A stretch of DNA of 25,822 nucleotides from CAZSHX01 sp964606895 (GCA_964606895.1 CAZSHX010000071.1:1-25822); one strand, 5' to 3'. Numbered from the stretch's first letter, positions 1 to 8,552 are shown. Made by a program: numbers and translations. The notes: generated by a model not told the origin, from the letters alone.

Positions 1-104
1 TTCTGAAGAAAATCAACATAACTCTCCCTATTACGTGGATTAGGGAAAGTTAGGGATTAACAATATGCAAAATGCCGCTATTGCATAAACAATAATAATA
101 TTTC
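1..104. other. left-edge non-coding stretch with two small hairpins
   Basis: No coding potential is apparent. Two short inverted repeats are visible: TCCCTA (25-30) with TAGGGA (41-46), and TATGCAA (64-70) with TTGCATA (81-87), the latter with a 10-nt loop. They lie just downstream of the stop of the minus-strand cytochrome-b-like gene and could help 3'-end formation, but neither is followed by a clear U-run on the minus strand, so I do not call a terminator. Confidence 0.3.
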
Positions 105-677
105 TCATGAGCTGTAAATTATGATTGTAAGAATGTGTAATAAAGCTAAAATTCCCAAAAGGACGGCAATCGGGAGATGAATTAATCTCCATTTTTTCAT
201 CAAATCAACAGTTATGGAATCCCAAAACAACTTATTATCAGCGTCTTCTTTGGAAATTCCTGAATTTATTAACAATTGCTTAGTTTCTTTAAGCGTTTCA
301 TTTGCTTTCTTCAAAAGAAATTTTCCGACCAAGCCGCTTGCCACATTTATCAACAACATTGCAATTGCTAACCATGGCAGTAAAGCATTGAAATGAATAC
401 CTGCATGAACCAGAAGCATCAAAGAACCAACCCATGCAATATATTCATGCAATAATAAAAGTGACTTAGGTGAACCCGATTTCATAATCTTTCGTTTCCT
501 CAACGAATAGATAAATGAAAAAACAATTAAGACTGTACCAATGAAGCCGAAATATCTTCCTACAGAAACGAGCTGAAAACGATGCAGGAAATAATCGGTA
601 ACTATAGTAAGCAAAATCATCAAAGCATACCATTGAATAAAAGGCAAAATGTATTTTACAAATAATGATTTTTTCAC
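105..677 (-). CDS. four-helix cytochrome-b-like / ferric-reductase-like membrane protein
   Basis: Integral membrane protein of 190 aa with four main hydrophobic helices (about residues 9-31, 39-59, 77-122 broken by a turn, 163-188). Two histidine pairs are spaced alike: H77/H91 and H167/H181, each 14 residues apart on one helix. That is the geometry of bis-heme b ligation in cytochrome b561, ferric reductase and related quinol-oxidising subunits. I infer two stacked b hemes and transmembrane electron transfer; the partner and substrate are not visible. A charged amphipathic segment (about 123-162) separates the helix pairs. The start codon is GTG (677-675), supported by an AGGA-type ribosome site in GAGGAACTG just upstream. 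It stands alone, separated from the next minus-strand gene by a terminator. Similar folds occur in several families, so the exact family is uncertain. Confidence 0.75.
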   Translation of the reverse strand: MKKSLFVKYILPFIQWYALMILLTIVTDYFLHRFQLVSVGRYFGFIGTVLIVFSFIYSLRKRKIMKSGSPKSLLLLHEYIAWVGSLMLLVHAGIHFNALLPWLAIAMLLINVASGLVGKFLLKKANETLKETKQLLINSGISKEDADNKLFWDSITVDLMKKWRLIHLPIAVLLGILALLHILTIIIYSS

Positions 678-766
678 TAAAACAGTTCCTCATGAGTTGG
701 AAATACAAACAATAAAAAAATGTTCTGCATTAATTTTACCTTCATCAAAAATTCGGATGAAATAAG

Positions 767-809
767 AAAAAGCGTCATAACTTGAAATATTAAATCAGTT
801 ATGACGCTT
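767..809 (-). terminator. intrinsic terminator after the CDF / zf-TFIIB operon
   Basis: A perfect 12-bp inverted repeat, AAGCGTCATAAC (770-781) with GTTATGACGCTT (798-809) around a 16-nt loop, lies 13 bases past the stop of the zf-TFIIB gene. Read on the minus strand, the stem ends in a T-run (TTTTTC, complement of 766-771) followed by more T-rich sequence. The U-run is short, and partly within the stem, which keeps confidence moderate. It would end the CDF operon and insulate the cytochrome-b-like gene. Confidence 0.65.
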
Positions 810-822
810 AAACTGCAACATA

Positions 823-1113
823 TTAGAAATCGAATAAATCTTTAAAAAACGATTTTTTCCTGTTCGGACCATACGCCCTGTTGAGGTCATCATCGTTATA
901 TCTGCCGTGGTGGTCGTCATCATCATCGTCATCAAAGCGTTCTCTTCGGTCGTAGGTTCTCTCTTCACGAAATTGACTTGTTGGACTTTCGAGAAATCTT
1001 TCCAATTTTCCTTTTTCTAACCAAATACCTCGGCATTGCGGACAGTAATCAATTGCAATATCCTGTTTTTCGGTCATTAACAACGTTACATCTATACAAC
1101 TTGGGCATTTCAT
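823..1113 (-). CDS. small zf-TFIIB-type zinc-ribbon protein with acidic/His tail
   Basis: A 96-aa cytosolic protein. The N-terminal half is a zf-TFIIB-type zinc ribbon: C3-x2-C6 and C24-x2-C27, with the family pattern CPQCRGIWLEKGKLERF after the second pair. The C-terminal half has seven consecutive aspartates (61-67) followed by two histidines (68-69), then a basic stretch ending FFKDLFDF, a tail often seen in this family. The family's function is not established; the zinc ribbon itself should bind one Zn. The gene starts at ATG with AAGGAAAAT as ribosome site, 23 bases after the CDF transporter stop, so the two are probably co-transcribed. The Asp/His stretch is a plausible extra divalent-metal site, which is inference. 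Confidence 0.85.
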   Translation of the reverse strand: MKCPSCIDVTLLMTEKQDIAIDYCPQCRGIWLEKGKLERFLESPTSQFREERTYDRRERFDDDDDDDHHGRYNDDDLNRAYGPNRKKSFFKDLFDF

Positions 1114-1136
1114 AATATTTTCCTTTTTAATTGTTT

Positions 1137-2003
1137 CTAAATTATATTTCTTTTTGAAGGTTCAACATGAACATGAACAAACGAACGCTCAACTGCCTGC
1201 TGAATTTCTGATTCGAGCTTGTGTGATATTTCATGGGCAGTATCAATAGGTATCCCTGATTCAACATGAATATTCACTTCAATAAATGTATCAGCCCCTG
1301 CAGTTCTTAATTTTAGGGAATTATGTGCTTTTATTTCGTCAAAATTATCTATTATTGACAGGATTAATTGATATTTTTCTTTTGAGGTTTTATCGAGTAA
1401 AACAGCTATTGATCTGCTTCCAAGCTGATAGGATACATAGATTACTATGAGAGCCACCATCAAAGCGGCAATTGAATCAGCCAGATAAATACCGAAGTTG
1501 GCACAAATCAGACCAATCAAAACGACTAAAGAACTCCATATATCGGTAGAAAAGTGAAGAGCATCTGCTTCCAAAGCCTGACTGTTATACTTTTTTGCTG
1601 TTTTGGAAAGGGCACGAGACCGTGTAATATCTATAACTATGGAGAGAGATATAACGATATAGCTCCAGATATTCACCTCGATGTGCGTATTTCCCGTAAC
1701 TAAGCGGTTGATTGCTTCGTAAATTATCCACCCGCATGTGATGAACAGCAGTATTGTTTCGGCAAGTGCAGAAACATTCTCTACTTTTCCATGACCGTAA
1801 TGATGATGTTCGTCAGCAGGTTTATCTGAAACAGATACCGAAAACAATGTAATAATTGCCGCCACCAGATCCAAACCGGAATGTAGTGCTTCGGATAACA
1901 GACCAAGACTGCCGGTCAATATTCCAACAATCGTTTTAGTTGCCGTTAGAACAATAGCCGCCAGCATGGAAACAAATGCAACTCTGAATTTTTCCTTAAT
2001 CAT
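1137..2003 (-). CDS. cation diffusion facilitator (zinc-type CDF exporter)
   Basis: A 288-aa CDF/ZnT-family antiporter in the inner membrane that exports divalent cations in exchange for protons. Six transmembrane helices occupy about residues 8-205 and a cytoplasmic ferredoxin-like domain follows (about 206-285). The transport site is complete: H41-x3-D45 in helix 2 and H150-x3-D154 in helix 5. An HD-HD set is the arrangement linked to zinc preference in ZnT proteins, whereas FieF has DD-HD. The conserved loop after helix 2 is unusually His-rich (H66-H68 and H71 in DEHHHYGHGK). It is followed 23 bases later by a zinc-ribbon gene, making a two-gene metal operon ended by the hairpin at 767-809. 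No metal-responsive operator was recognised upstream. CDF membership is firm; zinc specificity is inferred. Confidence 0.93.
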   Translation of the reverse strand: MIKEKFRVAFVSMLAAIVLTATKTIVGILTGSLGLLSEALHSGLDLVAAIITLFSVSVSDKPADEHHHYGHGKVENVSALAETILLFITCGWIIYEAINRLVTGNTHIEVNIWSYIVISLSIVIDITRSRALSKTAKKYNSQALEADALHFSTDIWSSLVVLIGLICANFGIYLADSIAALMVALIVIYVSYQLGSRSIAVLLDKTSKEKYQLILSIIDNFDEIKAHNSLKLRTAGADTFIEVNIHVESGIPIDTAHEISHKLESEIQQAVERSFVHVHVEPSKRNII

Positions 2004-2101
2004 ACAACTGATCCTTAAGAAATAGAATAAAAAAATAGTTGAAAAAAATTGATATTTCTCTCAAAAGAAAATTTAAACCTTAAAATACTATGGGGTTATA
2101 A

Positions 2102-2410
2102 TTAAGAATATTTTGGAGGTTGCCAGATTTTTGAGGAATTTGATAATATGTTGTAATGGCAATTTAAAGTAAAGATAAACTCTTGTACTTCAAATATTGC
2201 ATTATCAGAGATAATCATATACTCATCAGATAAATCATGGTGGTCTTCAATATCAATTTCTGATTCTAAAGAAAAATCTGTATTTCTTTCCTGACCGGTT
2301 TGACTTATGCATACCATAGTGTGATTCTGCAGTATCGAAGCATTTTCTGCAACGAAATTACCGAACAATATGACAATCAGCATTATGAAAACAAATCTAA
2401 TCAAAATCAA
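2102..2410 (-). CDS. doubtful small secreted protein, non-ATG start
   Basis: Open frame of 102 codons, not recognised. The N-terminus is strongly hydrophobic (about residues 2-19), like a signal peptide, and is followed by an acidic region with several D/E and a DHHD element (about 55-59). It ends IWQPPKYS. Small secreted proteins with a PP near the C-terminus occur next to metal-resistance genes in Bacteroidota, and this one lies upstream of the CDF operon, but that similarity is weak. The frame opens with TTG at 2410. An in-frame CTG AAA two codons upstream would give a better signal peptide (LKILILIRF), and the first ATG (residue 10, position 2383) would remove the basic residue. No good ribosome site is visible. 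It may be real, a remnant, or spurious. Confidence 0.4.
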   Translation of the reverse strand: MILIRFVFIMLIVILFGNFVAENASILQNHTMVCISQTGQERNTDFSLESEIDIEDHHDLSDEYMIISDNAIFEVQEFIFTLNCHYNILSNSSKIWQPPKYS

Positions 2411-2525
2411 AATTTTCAGGTTATTAAAATATTAATAAAAAACATATTTATTTGAGATTTGAAATAATATATTTTTCACATCCCTTCCAAATAAAAATGA
2501 ATAACGAATTGTATCCTTTGTAATT

Positions 2526-3917
2526 TTACTTCTTCACAAATTTGAATATTTTATCCCCTGCTTTCAAAAAGTAAACTCCTGAGGATAATCGGCTGATATC
2601 TATTTTGCTATTGCAGTCAGATTCATATTCTTTAATTCCCACCTGATTGAATATTTCTATTAATCCATAGTATTTATCCGGGAATAGGGAAACATTGTTC
2701 CATGCCGGATTTGGGAAAAGGGAAACGTCAGGAAAATCCTGAATATCAAAAACATTCGTCAAATTTTCGTCATTAACAACAATGTAAAAATTATCATCGG
2801 TGCCGACAAAAGCTGTGCCTTTAGTTCCGGAAAATGTTTTTGCAACAATGCCCTGCTGTTCCGCATAAGTTCCGTCATAATTATACAAAGCCCATTTCAC
2901 TGTTGAACTGTCGGTTACTGACATCGGACCAACCTGCCAGAGAAACAATACCTTTCCCGATTTATTTGCAATAGCTGTCGGATAAAGCTCATTTGGTTCT
3001 TTCGTGGGAGTGGCAATATGCAGTGAAAATGCGGAAACATCTTTATCTGAAACAGACCAGTAAACATGCCCGTTACTCATATATGCACACAGCTGACTGC
3101 CATCCCCGGAAATTTGCAATTCAGGACCTACCATGGGACAATAATCAATAGTCCAGTTGTCATTATTCACACGGATAGCTGAAAAATTTGTGCCTTCTGG
3201 GTTTCCTTTCAGTACATAGAAATCGCGGATTTTACTTTCCGCGGACCTGAATGCCAGATAAACATTGCCGTCAGCTCCGAATCTTGCACGGGTCATGCAC
3301 ATCGAACAAGCCAGACCGCTATGATTTGAAACAACAACATTCGTATCAACTGAAAAACTCACTCCGTTATCAGCAGATTTTGCAAAATGGAGCCACGTTG
3401 CCTGTGGAACGACAGACTGCATCGGCACCATCGTATGCCAAAAGATGAAAACATGTTTTTTGCCGTCGGCGGCAATACTGACACCGTCAACTCCGGGAGT
3501 AGCCGAAATAGTTTTGAGAGGTTCGAAAGTTTTGCCGCCATCCAAACTTCGGGAATATCTGGTAAAGACATTCACCCCTGCGTACCATTGGTCCATCCAT
3601 GCTACATGAATAACTCCGTCCTCGCCGACAGCTAATTTTGGTCCTCTTTCCCCCATTTTGAAAACCACAGTCCCCGAGGAATTCACTTTAACGGGAGAAT
3701 TAAAGGTTGTTCCATTGTCAGTTGAACGTATGTAGTAAGCATTTTGATTTTTAACATAAACAAAATGCAATGTGCCTTTGCTGTCCATAGCCACATCGGG
3801 TACGAGACTTCCGAGGGGAGCCTGAAAAATGTTAACAAGGTTTTTTGTCTCAACGTTTTGAGCATTTGTTTTGATACATACAAAAGCTATTAGAATCAGT
3901 AAAAGTTTTATTTTCAT
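2526..3917 (-). CDS. secreted BNR/Asp-box beta-propeller protein with type IX sorting domain
   Basis: A 463-aa exported protein. The signal peptide is clear (basic MKIK, hydrophobic core, cleavage after NAQ at about 20). Residues 30-390 are a sialidase-like beta-propeller with three Asp boxes: STDNGTTF (65-72), SLDGGKTF (124-131) and SADNGVSF (181-188). The arginine triad and nucleophile of true sialidases are not evident, so enzymatic activity is not supported. The last ~65 residues (396-463: LFPNP, then IEIFNQVG, then ISRLSSGVYFLK) match a Por-type C-terminal sorting domain, so it should cross the outer membrane by the type IX system. A cysteine/methionine cluster (C204, C207, M208, C260, M262) is unusual for a plain propeller. 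It begins 4 bases after the MgtC gene and is probably co-transcribed with it. Confidence 0.87.
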   Translation of the reverse strand: MKIKLLLILIAFVCIKTNAQNVETKNLVNIFQAPLGSLVPDVAMDSKGTLHFVYVKNQNAYYIRSTDNGTTFNSPVKVNSSGTVVFKMGERGPKLAVGEDGVIHVAWMDQWYAGVNVFTRYSRSLDGGKTFEPLKTISATPGVDGVSIAADGKKHVFIFWHTMVPMQSVVPQATWLHFAKSADNGVSFSVDTNVVVSNHSGLACSMCMTRARFGADGNVYLAFRSAESKIRDFYVLKGNPEGTNFSAIRVNNDNWTIDYCPMVGPELQISGDGSQLCAYMSNGHVYWSVSDKDVSAFSLHIATPTKEPNELYPTAIANKSGKVLFLWQVGPMSVTDSSTVKWALYNYDGTYAEQQGIVAKTFSGTKGTAFVGTDDNFYIVVNDENLTNVFDIQDFPDVSLFPNPAWNNVSLFPDKYYGLIEIFNQVGIKEYESDCNSKIDISRLSSGVYFLKAGDKIFKFVKK

Positions 3918-3921
3918 TTTA

Positions 3922-4626
3922 TTAATCCGAATTATGTCCTGTAATTTCCCAGCTTACTGATGCCACATCCCTTTCAACACTCAGAGCAGAAACTAACCGC
4001 TCCATACATTCATTCTGTTTTCCTGAAGCATAGACTTCTGCAAAAATATCAATATCCCCGGGAAATCTGCTTGGCTGGCTTTTGATTGACCTAATTTCGA
4101 TTGTTTCATCGTTAAGAATCTGCATCATAATAATACGAACCGCATTTTCCTTTTCGACCTTACATTTAACCTTCAATTGATAAGCAATAAGGTATGTTTC
4201 GAATCGGACAGGTCTTCTGTTGATTAGATTGGCAATAGGTCTTTGTACCAAGTGAATCAGGATTATAGTCCCTGCGGCAATTGAAGCCTCTGCAAAATAG
4301 CCGAATCCCGCAAGAGAACCCACCGCTGAAGAACACCACAAAGTAGCCGCAGTATTCAAACCATGAACGCTAAATCCGTCTTTCATGATAACACCTGCAC
4401 CAAGGAAACCGATTCCCGTGATTATCTGCCCCGCAATTCTTCCTGCGGCACTTGCATCGCCGGTAAGTTTCAAACCGATAAGAACAAACAGAGCAGAACC
4501 TACACAAACCAGAGTGTTCGTCCTCAAGCCTGCAAGATGCTGTCGCCACTGCCTTTCGAGTCCAATCACCGAGCCAAGCAATAGAGCCAGTCCCAAACGG
4601 AACAAAAAATCTGTCAGCACTACCAT
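3922..4626 (-). CDS. MgtC/SapB-family inner-membrane protein
   Basis: A 234-aa protein with the MgtC signature: GLERQWRQHLAGLRTNTLV near residues 22-40, then GIGFLGAGVIMKDG near 72-85 and HGLNTAATLWCSSAVG. Five hydrophobic helices fill about residues 5-140, and a soluble C-terminal region (about 145-232) matches the ACT-like domain of the longer members. MgtC proteins are linked to growth in low magnesium and to modulation of the F-type ATPase in enterobacteria; many homologues are of unknown role. It starts at ATG 51 bases past the RM gene and is followed at once by the type IX cargo gene. No magnesium riboswitch or leader structure is visible in the short upstream gap. The family is firm; the role is not. 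Confidence 0.9.
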   Translation of the reverse strand: MVVLTDFLFRLGLALLLGSVIGLERQWRQHLAGLRTNTLVCVGSALFVLIGLKLTGDASAAGRIAGQIITGIGFLGAGVIMKDGFSVHGLNTAATLWCSSAVGSLAGFGYFAEASIAAGTIILIHLVQRPIANLINRRPVRFETYLIAYQLKVKCKVEKENAVRIIMMQILNDETIEIRSIKSQPSRFPGDIDIFAEVYASGKQNECMERLVSALSVERDVASVSWEITGHNSD

Positions 4627-4676
4627 TTATTGTTTTCCCGAAAAATGAATAATCAAATTAAAAACGGAACTTAAAT

Positions 4677-7600
4677 TTATATTTCGTCCCATTTTTCTTT
4701 GCTGATACTTATTATATCGTCAAGTTCCAACTTCGTTTTACTCTCGTTCCCATAGACAAAAGTAGAAGTAAGATATTCCCAATCGGATTTTTCAAGCTTA
4801 TAAAGTTTCTTGGCAATAATCACTTCCAACTCTGCTCGTATATCCTCGATTTCTCTTGTCGAGTCCACTTCAACCCCTAATTCATTCTTTAAATCCTCGA
4901 AATCCTCTTTTCTGCTTTTCCGCTCCAAAAGACTGAAACCAAGTTCAATTATTCTTTTTCTGTCACTCTCGCCTGCTTCGGCAATTGGAAGTTCATATAT
5001 GAAATTCATAGTCAAATTTGTAGAAATTTTGTTCCGAATGTAAAAATTCAAAGTTAAGGAATTAAAAAGGGACATAAGATATATCAATCTTGAATATTTT
5101 TGTATCTCGGTTTCTATTTTTTGTTTTTCTATCTTATATTTTAGATTAACAATATAGTTCATTGAATGACCAATAAATACATTTTTGGGAACAATACTGC
5201 TGATTAACGTTCTTTCATTTGTTGAACTGGCTATTGCTCTATAAACCAAACGATAAGTCTGATAGTCCAATAATAAATCCTTACTCACTTCTAATTTTTC
5301 CATTTCCTCTTTGCTCAGACAATTGTCAGACTTGATTCTATGCAGAACTTTACGATGGAGGGATAGTTTTGCTTCTTCTTCGTTGATTAAGTATCTCGGC
5401 AAAGAAAAATCAGAAGAAAACTGATGAATCATTTTGCCTTCGTAAAGTTTTAGTGTTTTTGAATTTTTTTTATCTTTCGAGTCATTAGCACTAACAAATA
5501 AATCACTGTCATTGGTCATGTCAAATTCTCTACGAAGAACAAAAGACAAATCTTTTAAAGAAAAATTATTTTCTAATATTTTTGAGCATAAATCAAAATC
5601 TTTGTCAGATTTAAACTCCATAATTGATAAATTCTCGGGTGAAAATTGTTTTATTTTCTCAAGATTGTAGTTAATAAAATTAGCATTTAATAAATCTGCA
5701 GGGTCCAGCAAATAAAATTTAGCTTTGAATGAATAATCTTCGGATTTAATTTTCTTTGATATTATGATAGAGAATTTAAATCTGTTATCAACTTCAGGAA
5801 ATAATTTTGTTTTATGAATACTATTTCCGTCATGATAACCTCTGTTTTCGAAAGAGGCTAATTCCAATAGAGTATTATCTATAATGATGAGTTCCCGTAG
5901 CTTATTACTTCCTTCGTCGGTTTGGAAACCCGAAGGCACAAGAAGAGAGAACAATCCGCCTTTTTTAATTATTTGGAAATCCCGTTCGAGGAAGAATTTG
6001 TAATAATTTGGGTCGCCGCTACTTTGATGTGAATATTTCTCGTAAATGTATTCAGTGTAATTCGAATAAAAATTTATGTATTTTTCCCAATTGCCTTTGA
6101 ATTCGATATCTTGTTTTAATTTGCTATCGAACCATTGATTAAAATGAAGAATGTCCATCTCTTTTTTTGTGAATTTTGCAAATTCTTTTTTAATCGGTTT
6201 AATAGCTTCCCACGGTGGATTGCTTATAATACCGCTGAAACCTCTATCGTCGTGTGGGAGCGGGTTCCCATCGGGAGCAAAAAAGCAGAAAAAGAATTCC
6301 AAAGGGAAATAAAGCGAATCGTCGAAAATCGGATTTTCTTCTTTGAGTCTTTTTCTTATTTTTTCTTTAATTATTACTGATTCATGAATTATATCAGGTT
6401 TATACGGATTAGCAAGATAATTTTTTCTAATTTCAAATAATTTCAGCAAATCATCCTTGAATTCCGAATTGATAATCTCAATCTGCTTTTCAAAATCAAT
6501 ATCAGTTAGCGAATCCCCTGCAATAAAATTCATTTCAAGGTTAGGCAGTATGTGTATCTTTTTATTGTCTAATCTGTTGTAATTATAAAATCTTGGATTA
6601 AGCTTAACAGCTTCTTTCCATATATTGGTTTTGGCAGTGTCAATAGCTCTTTCATCTTTGTCTGCGGCAAAAATATGATTCAAAATAAGAGAAGAAATAA
6701 AAATAAGCTCGGAACCGACATCAAAATTCATTTTTACTCTGAAGTTTCTGCCGAATGTAATGTTCTCGGGTTCGCTGAATAAATCGCCGTTATGATAGTG
6801 CTGAGCCCACTTTGTGGCATTATCAATCAGTAAATACTTCTTATGTATCGCTTTTAGTACTTTAATAAGAAAGCTACCGCTACCCGACGTGCTGTCAAGA
6901 ATTCTGATACTATGAATTTCATCAACAAGTATGTCTATTCGCAAAATGTCAGGGAGAGGTTTTTTTAGCTCGTTGATTAAATTGTTAACAGGTTCGTCAA
7001 ACAAAGCATCAACCAATTTATCAGCCATATAGACAGTAATCGAAGACGGAGTATAAAATATACCTTCATCTTTTCTGTTTTCGGCAATCCAAGTTTCATA
7101 AGCTTTTCCAAAAATATCTTCATCTATCTGACGGTAATTATAGTGGACAAGACCTTTACCAAAAGTTTGTGACCAAGCGTCCAGTCCGAGTATTAATTCA
7201 AAAACCTGTTGAAAATTATCTATATTAGCTTCGCCTTCTTCAATAAAAGCCCAGAAATTAGTATTAAAGAGTTCCGTGTCATAGTACATTTCAAAGAATT
7301 GTTCGATTTCATGAAAGAAATGCTTGAAAACAATTTCGTAGCCTTTGGCTTTCCACTTGAAAACATATCTTTCGTATTCGTCCTGAATAAATCTGTATGG
7401 AACAAGTCCATAATCCTCAAGAGTTTTTATGAAAATGAATTTATTCAGAAATAAAACTATCATTTCATCTTTAGATATATGTCCATTCTCTTTGAATTTA
7501 ACAACACTTAATTGCTCATACCATTTTTTTAAATCTCGGAAAAATTCATTCCCCAGTTCGGCTAATGTCAGATTATCTTCATATCTTCTGACAGTATCCC

Positions 7601-8120
7601 AAAAGTTTTCATAGAGCAGGTAATCTTCAAATATTTCGTGTAAAGTGGTTTCGATAAATGGTTTAAAATCAAGGAGTGCCGCCCTGCTGAATATGTAAGT
7701 TTTGTTAATGTTAGTAAGAATAACATATTCAACCCTTTCATGACGTAAATACTTCTGAATTTGCTGTTGATGTGGCTGATACTTGAAATCAATCTGATTG
7801 AGAGTATTCTTTTTTTTGTCAATTTTGAATAGAGGTTTTAACTCCAAACAAAGAGGATTGCTACTGCTTTCCCGAATAATAAAATCTATAAATGAACCTT
7901 CATAATTAACTTCAGACCCGACACGACCACCTATTAAATCATGTAACAAATGCCTGAGTAGTTCACTTGCCGCAGTCTCAGGTTTAACATTTATTGTAAG
8001 ATGTTCCAAATATTCCCGTATCGGCGGGTAAGCGGATTTTTCAAATAAATCAAGACCAATTGAGATTGAGTCATTTTGGCATAGATTTTTTAAAGATTCA
8101 ATTATTTCTTTTTTTGTCAT
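4677..8120 (-). CDS. single-chain restriction-modification enzyme, Type IIG-like (Eco57I-type N6-adenine methylase)
   Basis: A 1147-aa fusion. The N-terminus carries a likely PD-(D/E)XK nuclease: E74, D79 in SFIDFII, and E93-x-K95 in LELK, followed by a Q-rich helix (118-122). A helical linker leads to an N6-adenine methyltransferase: GIFYTP (353-358, the motif ahead of the SAM fold), motif I DSTSGSGSF (409-417), AGDS (531-534) and catalytic NPPW (631-634). The C-terminal ~450 residues would hold target recognition. The layout is that of Type IIG enzymes, which cut and methylate from one polypeptide; length is typical. ATG start with GGTGGAAA as ribosome site. No separate S, R or M subunit is nearby. 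A BREX PglX is less likely because the nuclease motif is present and the BREX genes are absent. Recognition sequence cannot be read. Confidence 0.85.
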   Translation of the reverse strand: MTKKEIIESLKNLCQNDSISIGLDLFEKSAYPPIREYLEHLTINVKPETAASELLRHLLHDLIGGRVGSEVNYEGSFIDFIIRESSSNPLCLELKPLFKIDKKKNTLNQIDFKYQPHQQQIQKYLRHERVEYVILTNINKTYIFSRAALLDFKPFIETTLHEIFEDYLLYENFWDTVRRYEDNLTLAELGNEFFRDLKKWYEQLSVVKFKENGHISKDEMIVLFLNKFIFIKTLEDYGLVPYRFIQDEYERYVFKWKAKGYEIVFKHFFHEIEQFFEMYYDTELFNTNFWAFIEEGEANIDNFQQVFELILGLDAWSQTFGKGLVHYNYRQIDEDIFGKAYETWIAENRKDEGIFYTPSSITVYMADKLVDALFDEPVNNLINELKKPLPDILRIDILVDEIHSIRILDSTSGSGSFLIKVLKAIHKKYLLIDNATKWAQHYHNGDLFSEPENITFGRNFRVKMNFDVGSELIFISSLILNHIFAADKDERAIDTAKTNIWKEAVKLNPRFYNYNRLDNKKIHILPNLEMNFIAGDSLTDIDFEKQIEIINSEFKDDLLKLFEIRKNYLANPYKPDIIHESVIIKEKIRKRLKEENPIFDDSLYFPLEFFFCFFAPDGNPLPHDDRGFSGIISNPPWEAIKPIKKEFAKFTKKEMDILHFNQWFDSKLKQDIEFKGNWEKYINFYSNYTEYIYEKYSHQSSGDPNYYKFFLERDFQIIKKGGLFSLLVPSGFQTDEGSNKLRELIIIDNTLLELASFENRGYHDGNSIHKTKLFPEVDNRFKFSIIISKKIKSEDYSFKAKFYLLDPADLLNANFINYNLEKIKQFSPENLSIMEFKSDKDFDLCSKILENNFSLKDLSFVLRREFDMTNDSDLFVSANDSKDKKNSKTLKLYEGKMIHQFSSDFSLPRYLINEEEAKLSLHRKVLHRIKSDNCLSKEEMEKLEVSKDLLLDYQTYRLVYRAIASSTNERTLISSIVPKNVFIGHSMNYIVNLKYKIEKQKIETEIQKYSRLIYLMSLFNSLTLNFYIRNKISTNLTMNFIYELPIAEAGESDRKRIIELGFSLLERKSRKEDFEDLKNELGVEVDSTREIEDIRAELEVIIAKKLYKLEKSDWEYLTSTFVYGNESKTKLELDDIISISKEKWDEI

Positions 8121-8196
8121 TTTCCACCGTTCGATAAATAAACCATTAAATTATAAAAACTACCTCGCCACTTTATTTTTTAATTTTCAACTAAAA

Positions 8197-8227
8197 CAAA
8201 GATAACACCCTTTACTAAGTCAGGCAA
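8197..8227 (-). promoter_or_regulatory. Bacteroidota-type promoter for the RM gene
   Basis: On the minus strand TTG (8227-8225) is followed after 20 bases by TATCTTTG (8204-8197), an exact match to the TAnnTTTG -7 element with a -33 TTG at accepted spacing. It lies after the toxin stop and would give a 5' leader of roughly 70 nt ahead of the RM start. This suggests that RM is expressed independently of the upstream toxin-antitoxin pair. Confidence 0.6.
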
Positions 8228-8249
8228 CTTTCTTAACTCTAAAGAAAAT

Positions 8250-8552
8250 TTATAAGTCAATTCTTCTGCCTATAACGTCATTAACAGCACCTTTGTCCCT
8301 TTTCCCAATTGAAATGATATAGATGATTAACTTATCCTCAATGATTCTATATACAATCCTGATTTTCTTTCTAAAAACATACATCTTTCTAAAACCTGTC
8401 AGATTCAATCCAACCTTATTACCAAGTGCCACTCCAAGTTCGGGATTATCCATAATCTTCTTTATTTGTTTTAAAACAAGAATTCGGATACTGCCGTCCA
8501 GTTCATCCAGTTCCTTTTTAGCTTCGTTATTAAAGATAAGACTATAGCTCAT
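8250..8552 (-). CDS. RelE/ParE-family toxin
   Basis: A 100-aa basic protein with the RelE/ParE fold signature: FNNEAKKELDELD at the start, then LTGFRKMYV (51-59), IRIVYRI (64-70) and the final-strand motif ISIGKRDKG (80-88). RelE members cleave mRNA on the ribosome, whereas ParE members poison gyrase; sequence alone does not settle which applies. R55, R61 and R65 are candidate catalytic or RNA-binding residues. The C-terminal tyrosine common in RelE (usually VY after GKRE) is replaced by V90-N91. Its start overlaps the antitoxin gene by 11 bases, the usual translational coupling of a type II pair. Followed by the RM gene, which has its own promoter. Confidence 0.88.
   Translation of the reverse strand: MSYSLIFNNEAKKELDELDGSIRILVLKQIKKIMDNPELGVALGNKVGLNLTGFRKMYVFRKKIRIVYRIIEDKLIIYIISIGKRDKGAVNDVIGRRIDL

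Noticed and set aside
2526..3917. active exo-sialidase
   Set aside because: Only Asp boxes are visible; the catalytic Arg triad, Tyr/Glu nucleophile pair and FRIP-type motif are not recognisable.
4677..8120. BREX PglX methylase
   Set aside because: The protein has an N-terminal PD-(D/E)XK motif and no BREX partners (pglZ, brxC, brxL) in the window, so a Type IIG-like enzyme fits better.
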